A stretch of DNA of 14,758 nucleotides from CAYRLW01 sp964425215 (GTDB lineage: Bacteria > Spirochaetota > Spirochaetia > Treponematales > Breznakiellaceae): positions 1 to 14,758 of the forward strand of contig CAYRLW010000065.1 of NCBI GenBank assembly GCA_964425215.1, read 5' to 3'. A program made the position numbers and the translations under genes. Shown here piece by piece: positions 1 to 6,381 of this stretch. The first letter of the stretch is position 1. Every line of letters begins with the position of its first letter. The notes beneath the pieces were generated by a model. That model searched no databases and was not told the origin of the DNA. It was given only the letters and a program-made list of their open reading frames with translations.

Positions 1-12
1 ATATACAATAAA

Positions 13-41
13 TTGACATAATATGTATAAGCGTTTACTAT
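13..41 (+). promoter_or_regulatory. Sigma-70-type promoter of the amino acid ABC operon
   Basis: A perfect -35 box TTGACA (13-18) is followed by a 17-nt spacer and TACTAT (36-41) as -10. Transcription should start near 48, giving a short leader with an ideal Shine-Dalgarno AGGAGG at 61-66, 6 nt before the ATG at 73. The spacer and -10 contain AAGCGTTTAC (29-38), which resembles half of a LacI-family operator, so repression of this promoter is possible. Confidence 0.75.
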
Positions 42-72
42 AGGAGGAAGTTTTTTCTCCAGGAGGTCATCT

Positions 73-852
73 ATGTCGATTCGACGTGTAATGTCCCTTT
101 TCGGAATCATGGCCCTTGCTATGGTTTTTTCCACAGCCCTCTTCGCTTCCCCCCAGGCGGACAAAGCGTCCGCTCCCGGAAAAGTTAAATTGGTTATCGC
201 CGCGGACGCCACGTGGCCCCCCATGGAATACGTGGACGAAAATAAAAACATCGTGGGCTTTGGTCCCGATATGATGAAGGCCATAGCCCAGGCCGCGGGC
301 TTTGACGTGGAAATTCGGAACACCGCGTGGGACGGTATTTTCGCGGGCTTGGCCGCCGGTTCCTACAACGCCATCTGTTCATCCGTAACCATTACCGACG
401 AACGGAAACAAACCATGGATTTTTCGGATCCCTACGTGAACGCAGGCCAAATCCTGGTAGTGCAGAAAGGGTTGGACGGGGTAACCCAGCTATCCCAAAT
501 GGTGGGTAAAAAGGTGGGAGCCCAGATTGGAACCACCGGAGCCATAGAAATTGGCAAGGTCAAGGGGGTCGAGCTGGCCACCTACGACGAAATAGGCCTC
601 GCCTTTGAGGATTTAGCCAACGGGAGAATCGACGGCGTGGTGGCGGATAACCCCATCGCGGCCAATTTTGCCCTTCAAAATCCTAAATTTAAGGACAAGC
701 TAAAAATAGTTGGTAAGCCCTTTACCGACGAATGGCTCGGGATCGCGGTAAAGAAGGGAGATACCAAAACCCTGGATTTAATCAACGATGGGCTTCGCAA
801 AATAAAAGCCAACGGAACCCTAGACCAAATCGCAAAGAAGTGGCTCCAGTAG
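73..852 (+). CDS. Polar amino acid ABC transporter, substrate-binding protein (SBP family 3)
   Basis: This is the extracytoplasmic binding protein of an amino acid importer, 259 aa, the usual length for the family. Residues 1-25 form a signal peptide with a basic start, a hydrophobic core and a type-I site after LFA. There is no lipobox cysteine, so it is probably a periplasmic protein rather than a lipoprotein. The rest matches the SBP_bac_3 fold: a WPPMEY segment early, GFGPDMMKAIAQAAG in the first lobe, then the DGIFAGLAAGSYNA and DFSDPY blocks that line the ligand cleft in glutamine-, histidine- and arginine-type binding proteins. The start is fixed by AGGAGG 6 nt upstream. It leads an operon with the permease (1-nt gap) and the ATPase. 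The exact amino acid cannot be told from sequence alone. Confidence 0.93.
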   Translation: MSIRRVMSLFGIMALAMVFSTALFASPQADKASAPGKVKLVIAADATWPPMEYVDENKNIVGFGPDMMKAIAQAAGFDVEIRNTAWDGIFAGLAAGSYNAICSSVTITDERKQTMDFSDPYVNAGQILVVQKGLDGVTQLSQMVGKKVGAQIGTTGAIEIGKVKGVELATYDEIGLAFEDLANGRIDGVVADNPIAANFALQNPKFKDKLKIVGKPFTDEWLGIAVKKGDTKTLDLINDGLRKIKANGTLDQIAKKWLQ

Positions 853-853
853 T

Positions 854-1681
854 ATGATTCTTGGAAAAAAGAAGGGGACGGAGGAGGACCAGGAAGCTCC
901 TCTATCCCCGAACATCAACGTTACCGACGGAACCCTGATCCCCCAAAAGGGGGAAGAGGGCGCCCTATCGGCGTGGAATATTTCATTTTTTGGCGCCATA
1001 GCCATTATCCTGGGCCTTTGGATTTTTTCGCCCGATCCGTATCAACGGATTATAGAGTTTGTCCCCGACGGTCTGGCGGTTACCTTTGGGGTTACCGTCA
1101 CGTCCATCGTGTTCGCCCTCTTTTTGGGACTTTTCGCGGGCCTGGGCCGAATTTCTCGGATTACCATTATAAATCGAATCGCCACGGTGTACGTGGAGGT
1201 CATCCGGGGAATCCCGCTACTGGTTCAGTTATTTTACATTTACTACGCCCTGGGACAATGGGTAAAACTGAGCGGCCCCATGGCCGCCATTTTGGCCATG
1301 TCCATCTGTTACGGCGCTTATATGGCGGAAATTTTTAGGGCGGGGATCCAATCGATCCACAAGGGACAGATGGAAGCGGCCCTGGCGCTGGGACTGTCTC
1401 GGGGACAGGCCATGAGGAAGGTTATCCTTCCCCAGACGGTAAAAGTCATTCTGCCTCCCATCGGGAACGAGTTTATCGCCCTTTTAAAGGACTCTTCTCT
1501 GGTATCTATTCTGGCGGTATCGGATTTGCTCCGGCGAGGCCGGGAATACGCGTCCACCTCCTTTAGGTACTTTGAAAGTTATACGGTCATCGCGTTGATC
1601 TATTTGATCATGACCCTATTTTTCTCCCGCCTAGTAGCTCTTATGGAAGAAAGGTTAAAACATCGTGGAACCATTCATTAG
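854..1681 (+). CDS. Polar amino acid ABC transporter, permease (HisM/GlnP type)
   Basis: This is the inner-membrane channel subunit of the importer, 275 aa. It begins with about 40 hydrophilic residues rich in Glu, Pro and Lys, which is longer than most relatives. A membrane segment follows around residues 44-60, then the BPD_transp_1 core with several further helices. The core carries the family pattern VEVIRGIPLLVQLFYIYYALG and the cytoplasmic EAA loop (EAALALGLSRGQAMRKVILPQ), which docks onto the ATPase. The start codon lies 1 nt after the binding-protein stop and has no good Shine-Dalgarno sequence, so translation is probably coupled to the gene before it. There is no other in-frame start ahead of the first helix. 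The 3' end overlaps the ATPase gene by 17 nt. Confidence 0.93.
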   Translation: MILGKKKGTEEDQEAPLSPNINVTDGTLIPQKGEEGALSAWNISFFGAIAIILGLWIFSPDPYQRIIEFVPDGLAVTFGVTVTSIVFALFLGLFAGLGRISRITIINRIATVYVEVIRGIPLLVQLFYIYYALGQWVKLSGPMAAILAMSICYGAYMAEIFRAGIQSIHKGQMEAALALGLSRGQAMRKVILPQTVKVILPPIGNEFIALLKDSSLVSILAVSDLLRRGREYASTSFRYFESYTVIALIYLIMTLFFSRLVALMEERLKHRGTIH

Positions 1682-2396
1682 TATTCGCGGCGCCCGTAAA
1701 AGTTTCGGGAAGGTCGAAGCCCTGCGGGGCGTGGATTTGGAAGTTAAAAAGGGAGAAGTGGTCCTTATCATCGGTCCGTCGGGATCGGGAAAGAGTACCC
1801 TGCTCCGGAGCATCAACCGGCTTGAACGCCTGGATGGTGGTTCCATCATGATCGACGGGGAAAGCGTCACCGACGAAAGGGCGGATATTCGTCAAATTCG
1901 GGAAGAGGTGGGTATGGTTTTCCAAAGTTTTAACCTGTTTCCCCACCTGTCGGTGGTTCAAAACATCACCCTTGCCCCGACGACGGTTAAAAAGGTCGAG
2001 AACGCAGAGGCCCAGGAACAGGCTCGACGTCTGCTGGAAAAGGTAGGCCTGTCGGATAAGGTGGGAGCCTACCCGGATCAGCTTTCCGGGGGTCAGCAAC
2101 AGCGGGTAGCCATAGCCCGAGCCTTGGCCATGAATCCCAAGGTAATGCTGTTTGACGAACCCACCAGCGCCCTGGACCCCGAAATGATCAAAGAGGTTTT
2201 AGACGTCATGACCGCCTTGGCCAGAGAAGGGATGACCATGCTGGTGGTATCCCACGAAATGGGCTTTGCCCGCGCCGCGGCGAACCGGGTTATTTTTATG
2301 GATCAGGGACAGATTATTGAAACCGCTCCTCCGGAGGAATTCTTTACGAATCCCAAGGAAGAGCGGACCCGCCGGTTCCTAGAACATATTCTGTAA
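1665..2396 (+). CDS. Polar amino acid ABC transporter, ATP-binding protein (GlnQ/HisP type)
   Basis: This is the cytoplasmic ATPase that drives the importer, 243 aa, full length. All nucleotide-binding motifs are intact: Walker A GPSGSGKST at residues 37-45, Q-loop at Q87, signature LSGGQQQR at 140-147, Walker B VMLFDEP at 160-166 and the H-loop histidine H197. The start is GTG, preceded by GAAAGG (1649-1654) 10 nt upstream, and lies inside the end of the permease gene, a 17-nt overlap typical of coupled translation. The LFDEPTSALDPE sequence and overall length fit the polar amino acid subfamily. The stop lies only 4 nt from the end of a convergent small gene, and no intrinsic terminator is visible between them. 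Confidence 0.95.
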   Translation: MEPFISIRGARKSFGKVEALRGVDLEVKKGEVVLIIGPSGSGKSTLLRSINRLERLDGGSIMIDGESVTDERADIRQIREEVGMVFQSFNLFPHLSVVQNITLAPTTVKKVENAEAQEQARRLLEKVGLSDKVGAYPDQLSGGQQQRVAIARALAMNPKVMLFDEPTSALDPEMIKEVLDVMTALAREGMTMLVVSHEMGFARAAANRVIFMDQGQIIETAPPEEFFTNPKEERTRRFLEHIL

Positions 2397-2400
2397 CGTT

Positions 2401-2577
2401 TTACGCCGATTGATCGACCTTAGAGCCCTGATAAGACGGTAAGGGTGCCTGGGTGGGGATAGGGTTCTCTTCCCCCCCGGCATCGGCTTGCCTGTCCGAC
2501 CGGGTGTTTTCGATCTCCGGCGGAGACACGGTAAGGCCAATGGGCCCAATTTCCGCGCCAATCGTATCTACGGCCAT
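2401..2577 (-). CDS. Small acidic hypothetical protein, 58 aa
   Basis: I do not recognise this family. The open frame runs from ATG at 2577 to TAA at 2401. It is supported by a strong Shine-Dalgarno GGAGGG (complement of 2584-2589) exactly 6 nt before the ATG, and by a promoter-like TTGAGT-N17-TATATT just upstream. The protein starts MAVDTIGAEIGPIG, with an Ile/Val/Leu-spaced N-terminal third, then becomes hydrophilic, with seven prolines overall and a charge near -6 (4 Asp, 5 Glu, 2 Arg, 1 Lys). It has no Cys or Trp, no signal peptide and no membrane segment, so it is probably a disordered cytoplasmic peptide. It follows kdgK on the same strand and ends 4 nt from the convergent ATPase stop. 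It would be missed by gene callers with a length cut-off near 60 codons. Confidence 0.62.
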   Translation of the reverse strand: MAVDTIGAEIGPIGLTVSPPEIENTRSDRQADAGGEENPIPTQAPLPSYQGSKVDQSA

Positions 2578-2614
2578 ATACTACCCTCCAGAGGGTTAAA
2601 AACCTTCTACCATA

Positions 2615-2643
2615 AATATACGCTTTTTCCGCCGGAAACTCAA
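2615..2643 (-). promoter_or_regulatory. Candidate promoter of the 58-aa small gene
   Basis: Reading the minus strand, TTGAGT (2643-2638) is followed by exactly 17 nt and TATATT (2620-2615). The site begins 3 nt after the kdgK stop and would give a leader of about 30 nt before the ATG at 2577. Four to five of six bases match consensus in each box. This supports independent expression of the small gene but is a sequence-only prediction. Confidence 0.45.
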
Positions 2644-2645
2644 AT

Positions 2646-3758
2646 TTAACGCTGGATTCGGGCGGAGCCCCCCTTAGCGAAGGCTTCTACCTGCTCCAGG
2701 CTTACCATGGAGGTGTCCCCCGGCGTGGTGGTCAACAGGGCGCCGTGGGCCCAACCGAGCCGCAGGGCCTGTTCGGCCGACGCGCCGGTCAAAAGACCGT
2801 AGAATAACCCCGCCGCGAAGCCGTCTCCTCCGCCTACCCGGTCGTACACGTCCAGTTCACAGGTGGGGGATACGTAGTTCTTCCCGTCCAGGTAGAGCAC
2901 GGCGCCCCAGGAATGGCGGTTGGTCGAATGGACCTCCCGTAGGGTGGTCGCCACAGCCTTGATATTCGGAAAATCCTTCAGAACGCTTTCCATCATGCCA
3001 AAGAAGGCGCTGGGGTCAAGTTTGCTTTTAGACTCCACTTCGGGCCCCTTTAATCCCAAGCCCTTCTGCAGATCCTCCTCGTTACCCACCAGGACGTCCA
3101 CGTGGGCTACGATTTCCCGCAGGGTTGCGGACGCCTGCTGGGCCGCCTGGTCTGCCGAAAGGCCCTTGGCCGCCGCGGCTACCGCCCATAGCTTAGCCCG
3201 ATAGTTCAAATCGAAGGAAACGATGGCCCCCGCTTTTTTAGCGGCCTTCATGGCCTCGATGACCAACGCCGGGGTGGTATCCGAGAGGGCGGAGAAGATA
3301 CCCCCCGAATGGAACCACCGGACCCCCTTGGAAAAAATGGCCTCCCAATCAAAGCTTCCCGGCTTCAAGTACCCCGCCGCCTCGTTGGACCGGTTGTAAA
3401 ATACCACCGGAGGGCGGACCCCATGGCCTTGGTCGCTCCAAACGGTGGCCATATTGGGGCCCCGGACACCGTCGTGTTTAAAACGAACGTAGTAGGGGCT
3501 TACTCCGGCACGGCGTACGGAGTTTTCAATTCTTTTCCCGATAGGATAGTCTACCATGGCGCTGGCGATGGCGGTGCGGAGACCGAAACAGAGGGACAGG
3601 TTGGCCGCCACGTTATACTCGCCCCCGGAAACGTACAGGTCGTACCGATCCGCCTCCGAGAAAGGAATTATTCCCGGATCAAGCCGGGTTACCAGGGCCC
3701 CCAGGGCCAAAAGATCGTGGGTCGTCCCCGCTACCGGGGGAATACGTAATTCATTCAT
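2646..3758 (-). CDS. kdgK: PfkB-family sugar kinase, 2-keto-3-deoxygluconate kinase-like
   Basis: This is a cytoplasmic ribokinase-fold kinase, 370 aa, expected to phosphorylate 2-keto-3-deoxygluconate to KDPG with ATP. The PfkB N-terminal glycine motif SGGEYNVAANL is at residues 44-54. FYNRSNEAA (120-128) and HSGGIFSALSD (150-160) correspond to the sugar-acid contact regions of KDG kinases, and the C-terminal signature DRVGGGDGFAAGL is at 306-318 with catalytic base D312. The anion-hole motif is GGGD instead of the common GAGD. A GTG nine bases further upstream overlaps the Shine-Dalgarno sequence. I chose ATG 3758 because AAGGAG (complement of 3767-3772) lies 8 nt before it. The gene follows gnd after 95 nt containing two hairpins and operator-like repeats. 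No KDPG aldolase is present nearby, so another sugar-acid substrate such as gluconate or 2-ketogluconate is possible. Confidence 0.8.
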   Translation of the reverse strand: MNELRIPPVAGTTHDLLALGALVTRLDPGIIPFSEADRYDLYVSGGEYNVAANLSLCFGLRTAIASAMVDYPIGKRIENSVRRAGVSPYYVRFKHDGVRGPNMATVWSDQGHGVRPPVVFYNRSNEAAGYLKPGSFDWEAIFSKGVRWFHSGGIFSALSDTTPALVIEAMKAAKKAGAIVSFDLNYRAKLWAVAAAAKGLSADQAAQQASATLREIVAHVDVLVGNEEDLQKGLGLKGPEVESKSKLDPSAFFGMMESVLKDFPNIKAVATTLREVHSTNRHSWGAVLYLDGKNYVSPTCELDVYDRVGGGDGFAAGLFYGLLTGASAEQALRLGWAHGALLTTTPGDTSMVSLEQVEAFAKGGSARIQR

Positions 3759-3779
3759 CCGTGACACTCCTTAAAATAG

Positions 3780-3812
3780 GCGTTTCCAAAACCCACGGAG
3801 CTTTGAAAACGC
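3780..3812. promoter_or_regulatory. Inverted repeat with LacI-type operator-like halves upstream of kdgK
   Basis: GCGTTTCCAAA (3780-3790) and TTTGAAAACGC (3802-3812) form an 11-bp dyad with one mismatch and an 11-nt centre. Each arm also sits in a sequence close to the LacI/CcpA-family operator pattern WTGNAARCG; the right one reads TTTGAAAACGCTTTTAC, with a central CG. In the minus-strand RNA the arms pair with a single G-U and the stem is followed by CTATTTT and then the kdgK Shine-Dalgarno. It may therefore be an operator, a weak attenuator, or both. Confidence 0.45.
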
Positions 3813-3822
3813 TTTTACCTTG

Positions 3823-3838
3823 GGGGTTAAAAACCCCT
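3823..3838. terminator. Short hairpin downstream of gnd
   Basis: In the minus-strand RNA, GGGGTT and AACCCC pair around a TTT loop 16 nt after the gnd stop codon. The 6-bp stem has four G-C pairs but lacks a following T-run, so it is at best a weak terminator or an RNA-end stabiliser for the gnd message. Confidence 0.3.
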
Positions 3839-3853
3839 TGATGGTGGACAAAA

Positions 3854-5305
3854 CTACACCGTATAGGTCGACGCGCTGGTGGAACCGCCCCGGCCCGTCC
3901 AATTGGTGTGAAAAAATTCACCCCGAGGATGGTCTACCCGCTCGTAGGTATGGGCGCCAAAATAGTCCCGCTGGGCCTGTAAAAGGTTGGCCGGTAGCCG
4001 TTCGCTCCGGTAGCCGTCAAAGTAGGTAAGGGCGCTGGTCAACGCGGGAGCGGGGATTCCGTTTTGGATAGCCACCGACACAACCCGCCGCCATGACGGA
4101 AGGGCCTTTTGAATGACCGAGCTAAAGAAGGGATCCAGCAGGAGGTTTTCCAGGTCCGCCTTCTTATCAAAGGCTTCCTTTATTTTCCCTAAAAAGGCGC
4201 TTCGGATTATACAGCCGCCCCGCCACATAAGGGCGATACCGCCGTAGTTGAGCTTCCAGCCGTATTCCTTGGCCGCTTCCCGCATTAAAATATAACCCTG
4301 GGCGTAGGACACTATTTTGGCGCCGTACAGGGCTTCCTTTAAATCGTTGATAAACGCCTGTTGATCCTGGGGCTTTTGAATAACCGGGGCGGGGAAGACT
4401 TTTGAGGCCCGCTGACGCTCGTCTTTAAAAGCGGACAGACAGCGGGCAAAGACCGCCTCGGCGATTAGGGTAAGGGGAACGCCGAATTCCAAAGCGGATA
4501 TTCCCGTCCATTTCCCCGTTCCCTTCTGCCCCGCCGTATCCAGAATTTTTTCTGCCAAGGGGCTTCCATCCTGATCCCGAGTTCCTAAAATATCCCGGGT
4601 GATCTCGATCAGATAGCTGTTCAGTTCACCCTGGTTCCACTGATCAAAGATATCCCGCATTTGGTCGTACGAAAGCCCCAGGGCGGATTTCATTATGTGG
4701 TAGGTTTCGGCGATCAACTGCATATCCCCGTACTCAATGCCGTTATGGACCATTTTTACGAAGTGGCCCGCCCCATTTTCGCCGACCCAGTCACAGCAGG
4801 GGACGTTCCCGTCCACCTTGGCGGCGATGGACTGCAGGATGGGCTTTACGATGGGCCACGCGGCGGGGGACCCCCCGGGCATGAGCGAGGGCCCCAATAG
4901 GGCGCCTTCCTCCCCGCCGGAAACCCCGGTACCGATGTACAGGAGCCCCTTGGACTCCACGTAGGCGGTTCGGCGCATGGTATCCTGATAGTTGGAGTTT
5001 CCCCCGTCTATAATGATGTCCCCCTTTTCAAAGACCTCCAGGAGCGCGTTGATCGTATCGTCCACCGCTTGACCGGCCTTTACCATGATCATAGCCTTTC
5101 GGGGCTTTTTTAACGCCCCCGCCAGGTCCGCAAAACTATGGCAGGGCACAATTTTTTTGCCCGCTCCCCGGCCTTTGACAAAGTCGTCCACCTTAGAAAC
5201 CGTACGGTTGTACACCGCCACGGTAAAGCCCTTGCTTTCCATATTGAGCACCAAATTTTCGCCCATTACCGCCAGGCCGATCAGGCCCATATCCGCGTTT
5301 GCCAT
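3854..5305 (-). CDS. gnd: 6-phosphogluconate dehydrogenase, decarboxylating (long, dimeric form)
   Basis: This cytoplasmic enzyme oxidises 6-phosphogluconate to ribulose 5-phosphate and CO2 with NADP+. It is 483 aa, the length of the classic dimeric class. The Rossmann glycine motif GLIGLAVMGENL is at residues 7-18, and NRT at 33-35 supplies the Arg that binds the NADP 2'-phosphate. GVSGGEEGAL (127-136) and KMVHNGIEYGD (184-194) carry the active site, with K184 and E191 aligning to the acid-base pair known from sheep 6PGDH (K183, E190). The long helical C-terminal domain is complete and ends in a Ser/Thr-rich tail. AAGGAGG lies 6 nt before the ATG and overlaps the lacI stop codon, 11 nt from the start, so lacI and gnd are surely cotranscribed. 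No residue looks damaged. Confidence 0.97.
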   Translation of the reverse strand: MANADMGLIGLAVMGENLVLNMESKGFTVAVYNRTVSKVDDFVKGRGAGKKIVPCHSFADLAGALKKPRKAMIMVKAGQAVDDTINALLEVFEKGDIIIDGGNSNYQDTMRRTAYVESKGLLYIGTGVSGGEEGALLGPSLMPGGSPAAWPIVKPILQSIAAKVDGNVPCCDWVGENGAGHFVKMVHNGIEYGDMQLIAETYHIMKSALGLSYDQMRDIFDQWNQGELNSYLIEITRDILGTRDQDGSPLAEKILDTAGQKGTGKWTGISALEFGVPLTLIAEAVFARCLSAFKDERQRASKVFPAPVIQKPQDQQAFINDLKEALYGAKIVSYAQGYILMREAAKEYGWKLNYGGIALMWRGGCIIRSAFLGKIKEAFDKKADLENLLLDPFFSSVIQKALPSWRRVVSVAIQNGIPAPALTSALTYFDGYRSERLPANLLQAQRDYFGAHTYERVDHPRGEFFHTNWTGRGGSTSASTYTV

Positions 5306-5316
5306 GTTAACCCTCC

Positions 5317-6297
5317 TTAGGTTGATGACCGTATAATTAGTCCCGTGTCAAAGGTTCTGCTTTCCACGGGGTTACCGTATTCTATACGCCGGTGTAATTG
5401 CTGAAAAATATACGCCCCCACGTCCTCTCCGCCCTGGGCAATAGTTGTCAGGGCGGGCCGGAGATAGGCGCTGAAGGCATCGTCGTCGAAGCCGATTAAC
5501 GCCAGATCCCGGGGTATTCGGAGCCCCCGGTCCATGAGGGCGCTCAGCAAACCCAGGGCCATTTTATCGTTATGGCAAAGCACCCCGTCGATCCGCAAAT
5601 CCTCGTAACCCTGGATCACCCATTCGGCCGCTTTCAAGCCCCCCTCAAAGCCCTTAACGGTTTTATAGATCCGATTCTCCGAAAATCCCACATTTTCCTC
5701 CAGAAAGCCCTCCCGAAATCCTTCGATCCGCTCGCTGGAACGAAACTCCTCGATCACCAGGGACAATTTCCGCCGCCCCCGATGGATCAAGTACCGGACC
5801 GCCTGACGGTATCCGGAACTTCGGTTGATCCGGACCGCCGGGTAGGGCACCGAATGGGGAGGATCGACGAGGATAAAGGGATAGTTTCGCTGAACCAGGG
5901 AATCGAAGGCTAAAGAGGAAGAGGATCGGAGGTTGGTAAACACCACCAGACCGTCGCAACGGGGAACGAGGGAGACCACGGCTCTCGATTCCATCTCGTC
6001 GGTTTCGGCGAATTGGGTAAGGATGCTAAAACCCGCGGCGTTAAACAGCCGGGAAATTACCTCGATCCTTTGCAGGGTTGTGTCGCTGGACACGGAGTTA
6101 GCCACGATGCCGATGGTCCACGCCTTGCCCGAGCGGAGGGACCGGGCGCTCGCGTTGGGCCGGTAGCCCATCCGGTCGGCGGCCTCGAGGATTTGCCGCC
6201 GTTTTTCTTCTTTTACGTACGCCTGGCCATTCATCACCCGGGACACCGTCCGGGCGGATACGCCGCAGACCTGGGCTACGTCACGCAGGGTTGGCAT
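5317..6297 (-). CDS. LacI/GalR-family transcriptional repressor
   Basis: This is a DNA-binding repressor expected to control the sugar-acid genes, 326 aa. The N-terminal helix-turn-helix reads PTLRDVAQVCGVSARTVSRV (residues 2-21), followed by the hinge region ending near RPNASARSLRSG. The remainder is a periplasmic-binding-protein-like effector domain with the family's late motif DLALIGFDDDAFSAYLRPALTTI. I place the start at ATG 6297, with AGGA 7 nt upstream. A longer frame from a GTG at 6345 would run through the promoter and add residues unrelated to the family. The gene sits between the TRAP transporter and gnd and is translationally adjacent to gnd (11 nt), so repressor and enzyme are made together. 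The inducer is probably a sugar acid or its phosphate, which is inferred only from neighbours. Confidence 0.93.
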   Translation of the reverse strand: MPTLRDVAQVCGVSARTVSRVMNGQAYVKEEKRRQILEAADRMGYRPNASARSLRSGKAWTIGIVANSVSSDTTLQRIEVISRLFNAAGFSILTQFAETDEMESRAVVSLVPRCDGLVVFTNLRSSSSLAFDSLVQRNYPFILVDPPHSVPYPAVRINRSSGYRQAVRYLIHRGRRKLSLVIEEFRSSERIEGFREGFLEENVGFSENRIYKTVKGFEGGLKAAEWVIQGYEDLRIDGVLCHNDKMALGLLSALMDRGLRIPRDLALIGFDDDAFSAYLRPALTTIAQGGEDVGAYIFQQLHRRIEYGNPVESRTFDTGLIIRSST

Positions 6298-6319
6298 CTT
6301 TCTGTCCTGTTTCTGCCAT

Positions 6320-6357
6320 CGTTGACATGGTATGCCCCCCGCCACATTTTGTCAACG
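6320..6357 (-). promoter_or_regulatory. lacI-gnd promoter inside an 8-bp inverted repeat
   Basis: On the minus strand TTGACA (6355-6350), a 17-nt spacer and TACCAT (6332-6327) form a promoter for the repressor gene. The -35 lies in TGTCAACG (6350-6357), whose exact inverse CGTTGACA is at 6320-6327, around the expected start site. Perfect 8-bp arms 22 nt apart that bracket a promoter suggest an operator, perhaps autoregulation. The gap is longer than in a single classical LacI operator. Confidence 0.5.
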
Positions 6358-6381
6358 GGGGGAACCGACCAAATTTATTTT

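Noticed and set aside
1641..2099. 152-codon minus-strand open frame over the ABC ATPase
   Set aside because: It lies entirely antisense to a gene with all ATPase motifs and has no domain of its own.
2379..2561. 60-codon minus-strand frame in the gap after the ATPase
   Set aside because: It overlaps the ATPase end, has no ribosome site and is Arg/Pro-rich shadow sequence. The overlapping frame 2401-2577 has the Shine-Dalgarno and promoter.
3802..3818. CcpA catabolite-response element
   Set aside because: The match to the cre pattern is good, but CcpA belongs to Firmicutes and the window looks spirochaetal. A LacI-family operator for the local repressor is the simpler reading.
2592..3836. Repeated GGGTTAAAAACC (2593-2604 and 3825-3836)
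   Set aside because: Two 12-base copies that are mini-palindromes in leaders or terminator positions. Too short and too few to call a repeat family.
6298..6345. Upstream GTG start for the LacI-family gene
   Set aside because: It would place codons across the promoter, adds residues unlike the family and has no ribosome site. ATG 6297 starts exactly at the helix-turn-helix.
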